From positions 12,583,420 to 12,647,419 of the forward strand of contig CM020620.1 of the NCBI GenBank assembly GCA_009829735.1: DNA of 64,000 nt. Direction: 5' to 3'. Shown one piece after another: positions 1 through 11,092 of the stretch. Both the position numbers and the translations under genes were made by a program. The notes below the pieces were generated by a model. The model did no database searches. It was not told the DNA's origin and saw nothing but the letters and a program-made list of their open reading frames with translations. Source of the DNA: Pyropia yezoensis (Eukaryota; Rhodophyta; Bangiophyceae; Bangiales; Bangiaceae). Numbering within the stretch: the stretch's first letter is position 1; each line of letters opens with the position of its first letter.

Positions 1-1118
1 CGTCGTACCCCTCCAGCTACCGAAGGGGGAAGGTGGTCGAGGTCAGCCTCGGCCAGTGCCTTCAAGGCTTCTCGGTCCTTTGGCGGCATGTCCGCCGGAG
101 CCGCCGATGGGTTAGGCTTCCCGTCATCGGGTTGCTGTCGCTCGGTGGTCTCGGCGACCGCCAGCACCTCAAGTGGGTCCACTTGACCTTCCTTGTCAGG
201 GGTAAGGATATCTCCTTCGTAGAGCTCGGCAATCCCGAGGATAGTTCCCTTCGGGAGGGGGACTGCCTTTCGGCGATAGTTCGCCATCACCAGCAGTGAT
301 GACCCCCCTGCTGGGAGGTCTGCGATACCATTGGCCATGGTCAACCCATGGCGCTTGTAGGTTCGTAGGTTGGACTGGACTCTGCAGATGCCTGCGAGGT
401 CGCAGTTAGCCGGGAGGACTGTCTCCGACAACGGCTCAAAGCGAGTCCGCTTGGCCAGCCGGAGTGTCTTCGGTTCTACGCTTGCGTATACCTCAGCCAC
501 GTTAACGTGGCTCCCTTGTAGCGTCAAGTCCCTGACGATCGCTGTCTGTCCTCTCTTCGTCCCGTCGGCCTCTTGCAGCTAGACGGTCCTCCGGCCCGGC
601 CGGATTGCATCAACGTGAACGTTGATGAAGGTGCACCCCAGTATGCAGGGCACCGATAGGGTCTCACACACCAGGAAGTCAACTTCCGTAGTAAGCTCCC
701 CGATGGTGACCTGCAGCGACATCGCTGCGGTCGTTCGAATGAGACGACCATTCGCATCCTTGATCGTGGGTCCCCGAGCAGCTCTGACTCGCGGGAGCCA
801 CTTGTCCGGGAGGGTATCCTTCCGGATCAAGTTAGGTCCAGCCCCGGTATCCAGTACGGGGTAATACGACCGGGTCGACTGGGGGTCTACCCCCAGTGTG
901 GCTGATACCTTAAAATTCTCCAAGGTGAACAGCACGTGGCCTACATAGATATCCGGTGTAGCTCGGGCATCCTGAACAGGGCCCTTGTCTGGTTCCATGT
1001 GACGGGGCTTCCCGTCCTCTCCTCCCAACCTTGGAGGTTGGTCATCAATCCCCTGACGCCGTGTCGTCGGGGCCGGAAGGTGTACCCGGGGTTTGATGCG
1101 GCGTCGGCTCAACCGCAC
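1..1118 (-). pseudogene. pro-pol: A1 protease and start of pol (broken, partial)
   Basis: Aligns with the A2 protease. The aspartic protease core is visible as LDTGAGPNLI, followed by a second conserved block around ETLSVPCILGCTF. A TAG stop at 579-581 replaces the Glu codon of A2 just after 'RPGRRTV'. Downstream the same frame continues to the first residues of reverse transcriptase at the window edge ('ALAEADLDHLPPSV'). In the protease-RT linker this copy lacks the TAA present in A2 at 27632-27634, so the two copies carry different lesions. Protease would cleave Gag and Pol in the particle. Confidence 0.85.
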
Positions 1119-1195
1119 TATCCGTGGGGCTTTCGCCGCGACAGTCCGGGGTGGCTTGCTCGGGTTACCCCAGCGACCCCGTGCCGTCCTTCCTC

Positions 1196-3379
1196 TTACT
1201 CGTTTCCCGTGCTCGGCCGGGTACTGTCCTCCGGGGCATCCGAGGGAGGGGGTGCCTCCTCGACTGCCAGTACTCCTCCTGGAGCTTGATGCCTACCCGG
1301 TGCCGGGCCTCGGGCGGGACACCCACCCATGGATGCCTTGCGTTGCGCCGCTGCCCGTCGAGACTCCTCCGGGATGAGTGGGCATGCGGACACCCAGTGT
1401 TGGGGGTCTCCGCACAACATACATCCGGACGTGCCGGCCGTCCCGGCCGTCCGCGTCGGGTTGGCCCCATAGGTCCGGCTGCCTGCCTCGGGCGCCCGAG
1501 TGCCCGCCCCTTGGTAGGCCTTGGGTCCCAGTGCCAGCCGGAACATGGACTCCCCCAACCGGTTGGCTCTACCAGCGATGTGCGGAGGTGCCTCCGTACA
1601 TACTGCCCATGTCGGCAGGGGCTGGTGGGGGTTACCCGTAACCGGGACATACCCCGTAGTCCGCACATACGGGACGCGCCGACCCGCTCCCTCGTTGACC
1701 TGGAACTGGGTCCCAGCCGGGGCGATGTACGCTACCGTACCATGCTCATCAATCACCGGCGTCGCCGGTAGCAACAGGTGGCCCTGTTGGTCGACTAGAG
1801 GTTCATCCTCACCGGTAGGGGGATGTTCGGTCGCCACCAGTACTGGTGCGGCCTTACGTTCCGCCTTCTCTTGCCTCGGTACCGGGGTAAGACTGGGCTT
1901 GCCTCCCTCACCCTTGGGCATCGGGGCCAAGGCGCATTCCGGGTGTAGCACCCGGTAGGCGTCCCCTAGGGACTTGCACATATGCATCAGTCGACTGAAG
2001 TTCGTCCGGGCCGTATTGGCTCCCCGTGCGGATATCCGCACGTAGTTCGGTACTCCTGCGAACAGGATGGCCCGTAGTTCCCCTTCACCGAGGAGCTTCC
2101 CCAGCTCGTAGTCGAGCTCTTGGATCCGGCGTCCAAACATCTCCTCATCCTCCCAGGACTGGGCGGTGGCAGTGCGAAGGGCCCGATAGTGGTCTTCGCA
2201 CTTGTCCTCACTGAGGTGGCTGCTCAGCAGCTCCTTGAGGATCCCACGGTAATCCATGGGGGTGGCTGCAACCCTCATTCCCGGCATCGGGGATGCCTGG
2301 CGGAGGATGCCTCGAACCCGCTCGTCAACAAAGAACGGGAGGATCTCCAGCGCCAGCTCCTCGTTGACGAGTGCCTTGTCTGCGGCTGCCTTAAAGCTAG
2401 TCAAGAAGCCGATGACTGCCAACGGGCGTCCGTTGGGGCCCCCGAACATAGGAACTCCCTTCATAAGGGTCTGCATAGAGCGAATCGCTCGGTGCGAGGT
2501 CGTACGCATCGATTCCGATACGGCAGTGGATCGGTCCTCCAAACGATAACGTTCGGGAGTCAGTACCGACCAGCAGACTTTGTTGACAATCTCCGTGTCC
2601 GCGTCCTGGATATCCAGTCGCTTCGCCAGGTGATGAGTGAACTCATCGGACTCCAACCGCTTCAGTAAGCTCGCAGTAACCTGCGCTGTCATCGCTTGCA
2701 TCAGTGACGCTGGAACTTCCGGCGTCGGCGCCTCGGGTACCCGAGTTGCCTGGCTTCCGTCGTCGAGGGGGTAATGGGCGACGGTACCGTCTCCCCCCAT
2801 CGCCGACTCTGTTCCGGCGTAAGTGTCCGCCGGACCATGTCCGCGGAACCCGCTCTGGGTGCTGCGAGCGTAGCGCTCCGTATGGCTACGTTCCCACTCA
2901 CATAACGAGTCGGATTCATAAACCGCCGTGTCCGGGGGTTGTCCAGGAGTCGCAACATCGGGGTTGACCCTGGTGGCCTCCGAAAGTAGTCCGGCCGGTT
3001 CGAACCGTACCGGTGTGGGGGGGACCCGACGGGGTACCGTCGTATGGCGTGCTGACATCAGCACCGCCATTGCGTCCTCCGTACGCTCTTGACGGGCGTC
3101 GAGCCCGGTGAACCGGGCTTCGATGCGAGCCAATGATGCCATCAGGGAGTCTCCTGGTGAAGGTGGCGGCGGCGTGAGGTCGGCAGAGGACAGTTGCGGC
3201 GGTTCGCCGCCCCCGGCCGTCCGTGCCGTACCAAACGTCGATCCGGCACCGGAGAGCATCGGCGTCTCAATGTTGTCAATCGGGTTACCGATCCCGGTTC
3301 CCGGGTTCAGCTCCGGGGTCGGCGTCGACGCCGATCCGTCACCTTGAACGTTCCCCGTCTCTTGCGTAGACATAGTCAC
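1196..3379 (-). CDS. gag: A1 gag polyprotein
   Basis: Open frame of 727 codons. The product is the structural protein that would form the cytoplasmic particle packaging element RNA. The N-terminal third is Pro/Ser/Thr-rich. A conserved central capsid-like region begins near the stretch 'RAIRSMQTLMKGVPMFGG'. One CCHC zinc knuckle (CMLCGDPQHWVSAC) lies near the C-terminus for RNA binding. It aligns along nearly all its length with the 739-codon gag of A2. The tails differ because of a small indel (near 28850 in A2), after which A2 reads another frame; the A1 tail ends with 'STGNE'. Start ATG is about 220 bp inside the LTR. Confidence 0.88.
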   Translation of the reverse strand: MTMSTQETGNVQGDGSASTPTPELNPGTGIGNPIDNIETPMLSGAGSTFGTARTAGGGEPPQLSSADLTPPPPSPGDSLMASLARIEARFTGLDARQERTEDAMAVLMSARHTTVPRRVPPTPVRFEPAGLLSEATRVNPDVATPGQPPDTAVYESDSLCEWERSHTERYARSTQSGFRGHGPADTYAGTESAMGGDGTVAHYPLDDGSQATRVPEAPTPEVPASLMQAMTAQVTASLLKRLESDEFTHHLAKRLDIQDADTEIVNKVCWSVLTPERYRLEDRSTAVSESMRTTSHRAIRSMQTLMKGVPMFGGPNGRPLAVIGFLTSFKAAADKALVNEELALEILPFFVDERVRGILRQASPMPGMRVAATPMDYRGILKELLSSHLSEDKCEDHYRALRTATAQSWEDEEMFGRRIQELDYELGKLLGEGELRAILFAGVPNYVRISARGANTARTNFSRLMHMCKSLGDAYRVLHPECALAPMPKGEGGKPSLTPVPRQEKAERKAAPVLVATEHPPTGEDEPLVDQQGHLLLPATPVIDEHGTVAYIAPAGTQFQVNEGAGRRVPYVRTTGYVPVTGNPHQPLPTWAVCTEAPPHIAGRANRLGESMFRLALGPKAYQGAGTRAPEAGSRTYGANPTRTAGTAGTSGCMLCGDPQHWVSACPLIPEESRRAAAQRKASMGGCPARGPAPGRHQAPGGVLAVEEAPPPSDAPEDSTRPSTGNE

Positions 3380-3580
3380 AATCAGTCAACCGACGTAACA
3401 GTTACCACGAATAAGAGAGCGAGGGGGTAGTTGGGGGAGAGTAACCGTAGATCGCAGCCAAACGCAACTACTCAAAACAATTGAACAGATCGCAGCACCA
3501 CGAGTACAAGAAGAGGACTGGATCCCTATCCGTGTGCCAGGGCCGAAGAAAGGGTCACCACAAGGGTGACGGAAACGCGT

Positions 3581-3598
3581 CCCCTGCTGCTCCACCAA
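3581..3598 (-). other. Primer-binding site of A1
   Basis: Directly inside the LTR. Minus-strand reading begins TTGGTGGAGCAGCAGGGG, and the TGG start fits pairing with a tRNA 3' CCA end. The same string follows the 5' LTR of A2 (31119-31136) and of the otherwise different family C (14099-14116), so both families appear to use the same primer tRNA. I do not identify the tRNA. Confidence 0.8.
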
Positions 3599-3962
3599 TG
3601 TAGCACAATAGGGTATCCACTGCAGGTCCACTCTCAGGGAACACTCGCCAGGGGGGATCGGCACCAACGTCACCGGGAGGCCAAGGTTGCTGTCCTTGGA
3701 GCGCAAGCCACGGGACCAAGATGGGAGCCCAAATGGGAGGGGTTTGTTGTTCTACCTTGGCCGGCGGTGGATTCGCCACCGGCCCCCTCGTTATAAACCC
3801 TCGGAGACACTACTAACTACCCTCCACCCCAAGATGCAAGTCCCTCTGGTCATACGTAACTTATAGATACCGTGACCAGTACGGACTCTCAAATTGAAAG
3901 CCAAGGATTAGAAGTAGCCCCCCTAATATTAGGGTCACAATACGGCCGACCATATTGCTACA
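3599..3962 (-). repeat. A1 5' LTR (family A)
   Basis: 364 bp, with inverted termini TGTAGCA and TGCTACA. It aligns along its whole length with the two LTRs of A2 at 20752-21114 and 31137-31499, and differs from them at more sites than they differ from each other. The primer-binding site lies directly inside it. The side at 3962 is the outer edge. Confidence 0.93.
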
Positions 3963-4377
3963 GACTTCCGATGGGTTTTTGCATATTCGTGAGTGGCTTG
4001 ATTTGAGAGACTTTGAGTGTTAGATTAGTGAGTGGGAATAGAATTAGTAGTGATAGTGGCCCCCGACCTGACGAGGTTAGACTCGGGGCGGGGCCACTCG
4101 GGGTAGGGGGGGGCTACCTGGCCAGCGTGCCGAGGCTTCCCCCGATGCACGTTGAGAGGGACAGCGAGGCGCCCTTGGCCCGCGCCCTCAGGAAAAAGAC
4201 AACTGCGCGTTTGCTTTCCACTTCCCCGCGTGCACTACCGTGCGCATCTGTTTGCTCTGCGAGCAGGCGCGTGAGGCATCAGGCATACCTCTTTCTTAGT
4301 TCCCCTTTCTGTGTTACCTGTCCCTTTCCCCCGAGGGATATTGACACGTGTCTGAGAGAATCGAGTTTTATACCACA
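3963..4377. repeat. R1-family LTR fragment
   Basis: Closely similar to the right 415 bp or so of the solo LTRs at 50775-51346 and 56300-56871, ending in the same TTTTATACCACA. The first 150 bp or so are missing and the A1 LTR starts at the break, so A1 most likely inserted here. I recognise no matching gag-pol for family R1 in the window. Confidence 0.85.
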
Positions 4378-4996
4378 CCCTACCCCTACCCCCAATCGCG
4401 GTACCATAGGCTCGCCGTGCCCGCCTTCATGGTGACCCTCTCCCTGGTCATCGATAGCTCGTCCAACCGGCTCCTAACGCTCCCCACTATCACGATTACT
4501 GACATATACCCGCGGGTGTCGTCGTCGCGGGTCATGTGGAAGAAGGCCCAGGCCCCCCCCGTCTTGCCAACTACTACATGCCACTGCACACGCGGCGGGC
4601 ATTTTTTTTTTTTGCTGCTGCCGTTCCACGAGCTGTGGGGGGCTGGCCGCGCCATGCGGAGCAAGGGGGTGGTGTCGCTGCGCGGTGGCGAGACGGACTT
4701 GGTACAAGCCCCGGCCGAGCTGCTCGGTGTGTAAATGCCGGGAGTGTGTTGAGGCTTTTGCGGAAGCTAATGTGGACATCAGCCTCGTCGCGGTCGTACA
4801 TTTGCTCCACCGAGGCCAGGAGCGCGGTCCGTCTTCCGTATGCCCCACCCACAGTTGAAAAGGAGAGTGTGGCGTGGTTGCCGGGGGGCGAGGGGAATGG
4901 GAAGGAGGGCGCGCCCCTCACTTTTGCATTCGCGGCGACCACGTCCGAGGGCGTGCTCGTGGCGCTAAGGCGGTTGCCAACGGACGCGGGCGGTGG
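4378..4996. other. Unassigned sequence between R1 fragment and element B
   Basis: About 620 bp without a gene I can name. It contains a T12 run near 4600. Frames on both strands stay open for 100-170 codons, for example minus strand 4574-5092 and plus strand 4348-4734, but none shows a recognisable motif and they overlap each other. It may be a remnant of the locus into which R1 and B inserted. Confidence 0.4.
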
Positions 4997-5835
4997 TGTA
5001 AGGATTTCCCCCCTAATCCCATGCCTCATACGTAAGGGATAATAACTGGGACCTCTCCTTACAGTTCCTGCCAAACCAACTCCTGGCAACATGGATCAAT
5101 TCCTTGTATTGTCGGGCATGACGCGGTGTACCTTCGAGACTCAAGATGAGTCAGCCGCTGTCTCACGGTGTCTACTGGCCGCACGACAGCAGCCATCCAC
5201 AACCCATCATGGCCTGTCGACAGGCGCAACCGTCAGCACCCATGACGAGCCATATCTGCCACAGCTGGCGAGTCCGTTAGAATGTCCTCGCTGCAGCATT
5301 GCAGCGATGTGACTGGCTAGCCGGCCGGCCGATTCGGTAATCTCGATCGAATCGTGCTTACACGCCTCTCGGACCTTCGGACCGCCTGGCGTCTGGGGCC
5401 GGCTCGGACGGCGCACTAGGCGCCGCACGCCGGACCCCTTCGTTTGGGGCAAGCTGGGGCTGCACTTCTTTAGTGCGCACGCCCGCCCATGCTTTGTTCT
5501 GAGTGCCATGCTTTGTTTTTGGGCCGTTTTGTGCGTACCGGCGGCGCGACGGGGAAACGCATGCTTTGGGGCACCTCGGGTGCCCCGACGCGAGTATAAA
5601 GGGCGTGGGTGTCGGTGCCATCGGGGGATACCGGAGGGGCAACCACAGACACAGACCAAAGACGGCCTCAACCCTTTGAACCCCCCTCGATCACCACCGA
5701 CGTCGCGCCGTCTTCTTCCCCAGACCCACCACCGTCACCATCTCCATCCTCTTCTCCGCACCCTGTCGCCCTATTGGCTGGGACGGGTCGCTGACACCAT
5801 CACGAGTACGTTGAGGGCTTCCCAAGTGTGGGTAG
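4997..5835 (+). repeat. B 5' LTR
   Basis: Begins TGTAAGGATTTC and aligns with 11282-12119 at a constant offset of about 6285 with few substitutions. Homology fades at about 5820-5835. It carries a TATA box at 5595. Confidence 0.88.
5595..5601 (+). promoter_or_regulatory. TATA box in B 5' LTR
   Basis: TATAAAG in the context GCGAGTATAAAGGGCG, conserved in the 3' LTR at 11880-11886. It is the likely core promoter for the element RNA, about 600 bp into the LTR. Confidence 0.65.
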
Positions 5836-5849
5836 TTTCTCCGGTGCGC

Positions 5850-6010
5850 GCACCCTCGACGATCCGCGCACCCCCGACGGCCCGCGCACCCCCGACGGTT
5901 CGCGCACCCACGACGGCCCGTGGCGCCTTCACGGCTCACAGTCCGTCGGCACGCGGCCCTCCGTCGGCACGCGGCCGGCCGTCGGCACGCGGCCCCCCGC
6001 AGGCACACGC
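5850..6010 (+). repeat. Short G/C-rich tandem repeats in the B leader
   Basis: Degenerate 15-18 bp units, first of the GCGCACCCCCGACGG type and then three copies of GTCGGCACGCGGCC. They directly follow the 5' LTR homology and encode Pro/Arg/Ala-rich sequence in the open frame that leads into the zinc-finger ORF. Confidence 0.7.
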
Positions 6011-6122
6011 CCGCCCGAGGGCACACATCCCCCCGGCGGGCGCCCGCTCCATCCCTTCCCCGGCGGTCCCTGTCCGCCTCCCCTCGAAAGGCCGGGTCGC
6101 ACCCAAGCCCCCCCTCTCGGGA

Positions 6123-6551
6123 ATGGGCAAGGGCCGTGCCACCGAGGACACGGCAGCCCGGGTGAACCGTCGCCTGTTACTGCCCCTACAAGAATTGGGG
6201 CGCCGTTACACCGCCGCGCCGCCACCGGTGATTGGTCACATTACGCCAACCACCGCGCGCGCCGTTAAGCAACGTGAACAACGCCAACTTGCCAAGAGCC
6301 ACCGTGGGGCGCAAGGGAAATTCCTTTGCAAACCGTGCTGTGTGCGGTGCAACAGCCTCACTGTGCTACGTGATCACCGCGGATCCCGTCCCCACCATTA
6401 CACAATTAACCACCCGAAAGCCCTTTCCCGTTGCGAACCCTGCGGTCCCGAATTTGAGTCAATGGAACATTTCGAGCGGCACACGCGTGGCAAGGATCAT
6501 CACCGCACGCTGGCGCGCCGCACTGATGGACACCTGTCGACACACCCCTGA
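6123..6551 (+). CDS. Zinc-finger ORF upstream of gag in element B
   Basis: 142 codons from the first ATG downstream of the LTR TATA box in this frame; the frame itself is open from 5508 inside the LTR. The C-terminal half has two Cys/His modules: CKPCCVRC followed by a His cluster, and a matrin/U1-like C2H2 finger (CEPC, then His 12 residues later and a second His 5 further on). Such fingers bind RNA or DNA; a role for the element is inference. It lies between the 5' LTR and gag (6878), an unusual place for an ORF in Ty3/gypsy elements. It has no stops, although pol of the same element is full of them. It could also be a captured host fragment. Confidence 0.6.
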   Translation: MGKGRATEDTAARVNRRLLLPLQELGRRYTAAPPPVIGHITPTTARAVKQREQRQLAKSHRGAQGKFLCKPCCVRCNSLTVLRDHRGSRPHHYTINHPKALSRCEPCGPEFESMEHFERHTRGKDHHRTLARRTDGHLSTHP

Positions 6552-6877
6552 ATCTGGCCTCGGAGCTGGATTTTCCCCCCAATGTTCCCCCCGCTTGGAA
6601 ATCCGACACGGCCCGACTTGGGCCCGTGCACGGACGCTTCTCAATAACCCGTTTGCGTGATTTCAACGGAATATCTTGTGCTTCTCGAAGTAGTGCTGTA
6701 CATCAATTGGAATGTTGCAGCAACTACCGCAGCACTTAATCAAATCGTGTACATCACTACTGCTGCAGACAAACTCCTATCCCACATCTCCGAGATATTC
6801 CTTGGGACCCTCCCGAGGCAAGTCTTCTAGAATATGTGTTACAAGTTTGCTTGCCTTGGACTTAAACCCAAGACAGC

Positions 6878-7746
6878 ATGGATGCACCAATCCCAGAGGG
6901 TATCAACCCGGCCAATCCGGGCTCGAGCTCGAACGCACCGACCATGGAAGCCTGGACCCAGCTTACAGCGTTTGTCACGCAAATGAGCGAGCAACTCGAG
7001 GCTCACGAGATGGAATTAGCGGACGCTAAGCATCAACTGTCCGAAGCCAAGGCCAGGGCCACTTCTAGTGGCATGAAATCCCCGAGGCCGAACAAACCCG
7101 GGGCTTTCTCTGGCAAACCTGGGACGGTTGAAGCGTGGCGCTTGCATATGGATTTCTATGTGCGACCGAGTGACCCCGACAGTGCGTGCAGTATCGCTTG
7201 CCCCTTCATCGACGGTGAAGCGTTCGACTGGTGGAAGGCCTCCAGTCAGACTACAGCTGTGCCGAGCGGGGAATCCTTTCGCTCTGCGCTCATCCGACGC
7301 TTCAGTCCACTGAACAAAACACAAGCGGCACGGGACAAGCTGCACTCGTGGCGCCAAATCAAAGACGTCGGAACGCTCAACAGGACGTTTCTGAGCGTCC
7401 TTTTGGACATCCCTGACATCACGGAAGCCGAGAAGATTGACCGCTACACCCAAGGCTTGAAGCGGGACATCTGGCAGGCTCTTGTCTCAAGACCTACACA
7501 GATCTTGAGTGTCTCATGACTGATCCTTTGCGCGTGGAGGCTGCCAAGGCTGGTGCCTCGACGCACCTCGGCGGCACATCCGCGAAGCCGTCCCCGACGG
7601 GTCTCATTCCTATGGATATCTCCAGCATCAAAGTCGAGAAACTCACGCCTGAAGAGCGTCAGCGCTGCATGCGTGAAGGTCTCTGCCTCCGCTGCCGTGA
7701 GAAAAAACATATGCCCAAGGACTGCCCAAAAGGCCAGCGGAACTGA
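6878..7746 (+). pseudogene. gag: B gag, frameshifted
   Basis: Starts at ATG 6878 ('MDAPIPEGINP'). It has a Gag capsid region of the retrotrans_gag kind, with the typical block 'FIDGEAFDWWKA' and a following 'FRSALIRRFSP'. The frame ends at a TGA (7517-7519) shortly after the 'RYTQGLKRDIWQAL' block. The family continues in the next frame from 7516, with a CCHC zinc knuckle (CLRCREKKHMPKDC) before the stop at 7746. So a one-base indel near 7500-7520 separates capsid from nucleocapsid. A programmed shift is possible, but the damage elsewhere favours decay. Confidence 0.85.
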
Positions 7747-7851
7747 AGCAGCAACCTTCATCAAACCGTGATGCCAGACGGGTGCCAGACGCTTGTTCGG
7801 TTCCTGAAAACATGTCGTCACCATTTGAAGGCCTGCATCTCGGGCTTCTGC

Positions 7852-9767
7852 TTTCTACTGCCTCTGTCAATTGACGTCTTGTTAAGGTGCTGTATGACGA
7901 CGGATCTCCCATTAACGTCGCATCAAGGTGCCTCGTGAATACCCGGAATGTGACCACAAAAGAAACGGACTTCGCGGCTACCATGCCCGATGGCCGCGCC
8001 CACGTCCTTGCAGAGATCATCGAACCCTTTGAGATTCACATCGGTCCATACCAAAAACGTTTTTGAATTGCTGTATGCGACCTAAGTGCGTACGACATCA
8101 TCCCCGGAAAGAAGTGGCGTGACGACAAGGACGTCAAAATCAACAAGAAGAAGAACAAGATTTCCTTTAAGTTTAACCACAAGAACCTCTCCATCACTGC
8201 CTCCCTCAAGAAACTATACGGCCTGATTTGTAGCCAACGCCTCGCCATGGACCTTATCGAAAAAGTTCCTGTCTTCGCCATCTACCTGCAATCCGAAGAT
8301 CCTTCCAGCGCCTTTGACATCAATGCAATCAAAATGGGAACAGCTGAAGCCAACAATGACGTCCAAGCGATTCTCAAGGAGTACGCCGCCGTCTTCCCAG
8401 AAGAGCTTCCGGATGGAGTTCCTCCTGAACGCAGTCACAAGTTTAGCGTCAAGCTTACGGAGGTCGCTCAGCCACGTCGCAGTGGCATTTATCGCCTATC
8501 TGAGTCGGAGCTCGATGAACTCAAGACACAACTTGCAACCCTCATACGAAAGAGGTTCATCCAACCAAGCGCCTCACCGTGGGGCTCCTCTGCACTCTTT
8601 GCAGCAAAGAAGGACGGTGGCTGGCGAATTTGAATCGATTATCGAGCATTGAATAAGGCCACTATCAAGAACGCATATTCCTTACCACGAATTGACGACA
8701 TCTTTGACCAACTGCGAAAGGCCAAGTACTTCACGAAGATCGACCTCCGATCAGGTTACCAACAGATCCGGCTTGACCCTGATAGTATCCCGCTGATGGC
8801 GTTCCAAACAAAATACAAGTTCTACGAGTTTACTGTGCCACCCTTTGGGCTAACAAATGCCCCCGCGGTCTTCATGAACCTAATGAATGACGTCTTCCGA
8901 CCCTATCTCTACGAGTTCATATGTGTCCACCTAGACGACATCCTGGTCTACAGTGAAATTTACGAAGATCACCTTAAGCACCTTAGGCAAGCCCTTGACA
9001 AGTTGCGAGAGCATAAGCTCTACGCCAAGCTCAGCAAATGCCAACTTGCCGGAACAACTGTGGACTACCTCGGCCACGTCGTTTCCAACGAAGGATGCTC
9101 TATGGAGGAATACAAGGTCCAAGCCTTTAGATCATGGGTAACTCCACAGAGCAAAAAGGATGTGCAATCCTTCTTCGGCATGGTCAACTTCTATCGTTGA
9201 TTTATTAAGGGAATGGCGTTCGTGGCTGCACCACTCACAAGGCTCACTGGAAGCGTCGACTTTAAATGGAACTCTGACGCCCAGAAGGCTTTTGAGCAAC
9301 TACAAACCCTGACGACACGTGCACCAGTACTGAGGCCATTCGAAAAGAGGTAGCCAATCTTCGTGTCCACAGATGCCAGTGGGTATGCTGTTGGTGCTGT
9401 CCTTGAACATTATGACGGAAAAGGACGACGCCAAGTGGCCTACTTGTCATTGGCGCTGAACATCCACGAGCAGCGCTAGAGTATCCGGGAGCGCGAACTG
9501 CTCGCAGTAGTACAAGCCATTCGACACTGGCGCTGCTAACTCCATGGAAGACCTTTCGAGGTGCACACCGACCATGAGTCTCTTAGGTGCCTGAAAACCC
9601 AAGAAAAGCTCAACAACCGCCAAGTGAAGTGGTTAGAGCTGTTGGAGCAGTTCGATTTCAAGATCTTTCCCATCAAGGGCACATAAAACCCCGTAGCTGA
9701 TGCCCTTTGGAGGCAACCACAAGAAGCCCCCGACAAGCACGCTCCCAATCAAGATCTCCTTAGTCGC
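7852..9767 (+). pseudogene. pol: B protease, reverse transcriptase and RNase H remnants
   Basis: Protease traces: a degenerate active-site block 'VLYDDGSPINVASRCLV' and 'SAYDIIPGKKW'. RT is well preserved: 'SLPRIDDIFDQL', the first catalytic region 'KIDLRSGYQQIR', 'PPFGLTNAPAVFM' and a YxDD-type box changed to HLDD ('VHLDDILVYS'). The RNase H part shows 'STDASGYAVGAVL' and 'VHTDHESLRCL'. In-frame stops include TGA at 8631-8633 and 9198-9200, and further TAG/TAA codons between 9340 and 9690. Together they would yield no functional polymerase. Confidence 0.9.
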
Positions 9768-11031
9768 GTGCTAACCAAGACCACCGAATACCTACCCAAG
9801 AAAACTGAAATCAGCAACCTCATGACCATAAGCCGAAGTGATCAAGACCTTGCCACCCTAGACCAGGAGTACAACGCGGACCCTGAGTTTGGTGACCTAG
9901 TCAAAGACCCGGTATCTCCCTACCGGCTTCACATGAGGTTGTTGAAACGAGGTGACCGTACGTGCATCCCCGTTGGTGCTCTACGCCAGAGACTACTCCA
10001 TGACTACCACGACATCCCAAGCCAAGGGCACATGGGAGTCAAGAAAACCATCAACAATATTGCTTCCAAATACTACTGGAAGACGATGCGAAAGGTCATC
10101 CAATGATACGTACAATCATGTGATTTGTGCCAGCGAAACACGGCCGGCACCCATTCACCTCTGGGTCACCTCAAACCATTAGGTCCACCGAGCCAACGAT
10201 GGGCAAGTGTCTCCGTGCACCTCATCACCCCTCTTTCACTGACCCTAAGGGGCCACAATGGCATTTACGTCATTGTAGACCGACCGTCGAAGATGATTCG
10301 ACTAGCACCAATGAAGCCCGACTGTACTGCACCAGTCGTAGCGCAACTCTACCATGCTCACGTCTACCGTCATCACGGTCTACCATCCGACGTCGTCTGC
10401 GACCGAGACCGTATCTTGTTCTCCAACTTCTGGCAGTCGCGAACCGCAATTTTCAAGGTCGAGATCAAGGCATCTTCGGCCTGTCATCCCCAGACGGACG
10501 GACAAACCGCGATCATGAAGAAGAAGATTGAAGAAGTCCTGCAAAACTTCGTAAACCATCACCAGGGTGATTGGGATCTCTTCCTTGTTGCTGCAGAAGT
10601 AGCTTACAACCGGTCACCCAATGCAGTCACGACGTACTCCCCATACTTCCTGAGCTATGGGTTTGAACCAAGGACGGTACCTGTCGACATCCTCGACAGC
10701 AAGGAGTCGAAACTACCAGCAGTCTCAGATTGGCAAAGCAGTCTGCAAGAAGCTTAGGAGCGCCTTTACCGCCATCAAGAAGGCAAATGTGACACACTCG
10801 GCGTACGCTAACCGCCGACGCCGACCATGTACGATCGCTGTCGACGTTCTCGTGCTCCTGAGCACCAAGAACCTTATGCCGGACGCCTTCCAAGGCGCCC
10901 AGAAGTTGATGCTCAAATTTTCGGGACCATACCGAGTCACTGAACGCATCAACGATGTTACTTTCCGTCTGGATCTTCCTCAAGCAGTCCTTGATCAAAA
11001 GGTGCACAATGCTTTTCACGCCAGTCTATAG
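9768..11031 (+). pseudogene. int: B integrase remnant
   Basis: The zinc-binding HHCC region is recognisable ('DIPSQGHMGVKKTI' and 'CDLCQRNTAGTH'), with a TGA between the His and Cys parts near 10104. In the core the first catalytic Asp of the usual DFI/DLI block appears as His ('SVHLITPLS'), the second region is kept ('VVCDRDRILFSNFW'), and the catalytic Glu region is altered ('QTDGQTAIMKKK'). Two of the three DDE residues therefore look lost. A post-core domain ends at a stop near 11031. Confidence 0.85.
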
Positions 11032-11092
11032 AAGCCGTACAGCGCTCATCGGTATGGTCGACTTCCTCCCGCTCCACCTCCGGTAGCATTTC

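Larger units (their letters stand above)
1..3962 (-). mobile_element. A1: 5' part of a Ty3/gypsy chromovirus-type LTR retrotransposon
   Basis: Minus-strand element cut by the left window edge. Reading leftwards it has a 5' LTR (3599-3962), a primer-binding site (3581-3598), gag (3379-1196), protease (1118 onward) and the first codons of reverse transcriptase at the edge. It is a close relative of the complete element A2 (20752-31499): gag, protease and LTR align almost throughout. A stop codon in the protease region (579-581) makes this copy defective. Its outer LTR end abuts an R1-family LTR fragment at 3963, so A1 probably inserted into that LTR; the other side and the target duplication are outside the window. 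Confidence 0.93.

Noticed and set aside
5850..6010. Short repeats considered as a CRISPR array
   Set aside because: Units are 15-18 bp, degenerate and directly abutting without spacers; eukaryotic context.
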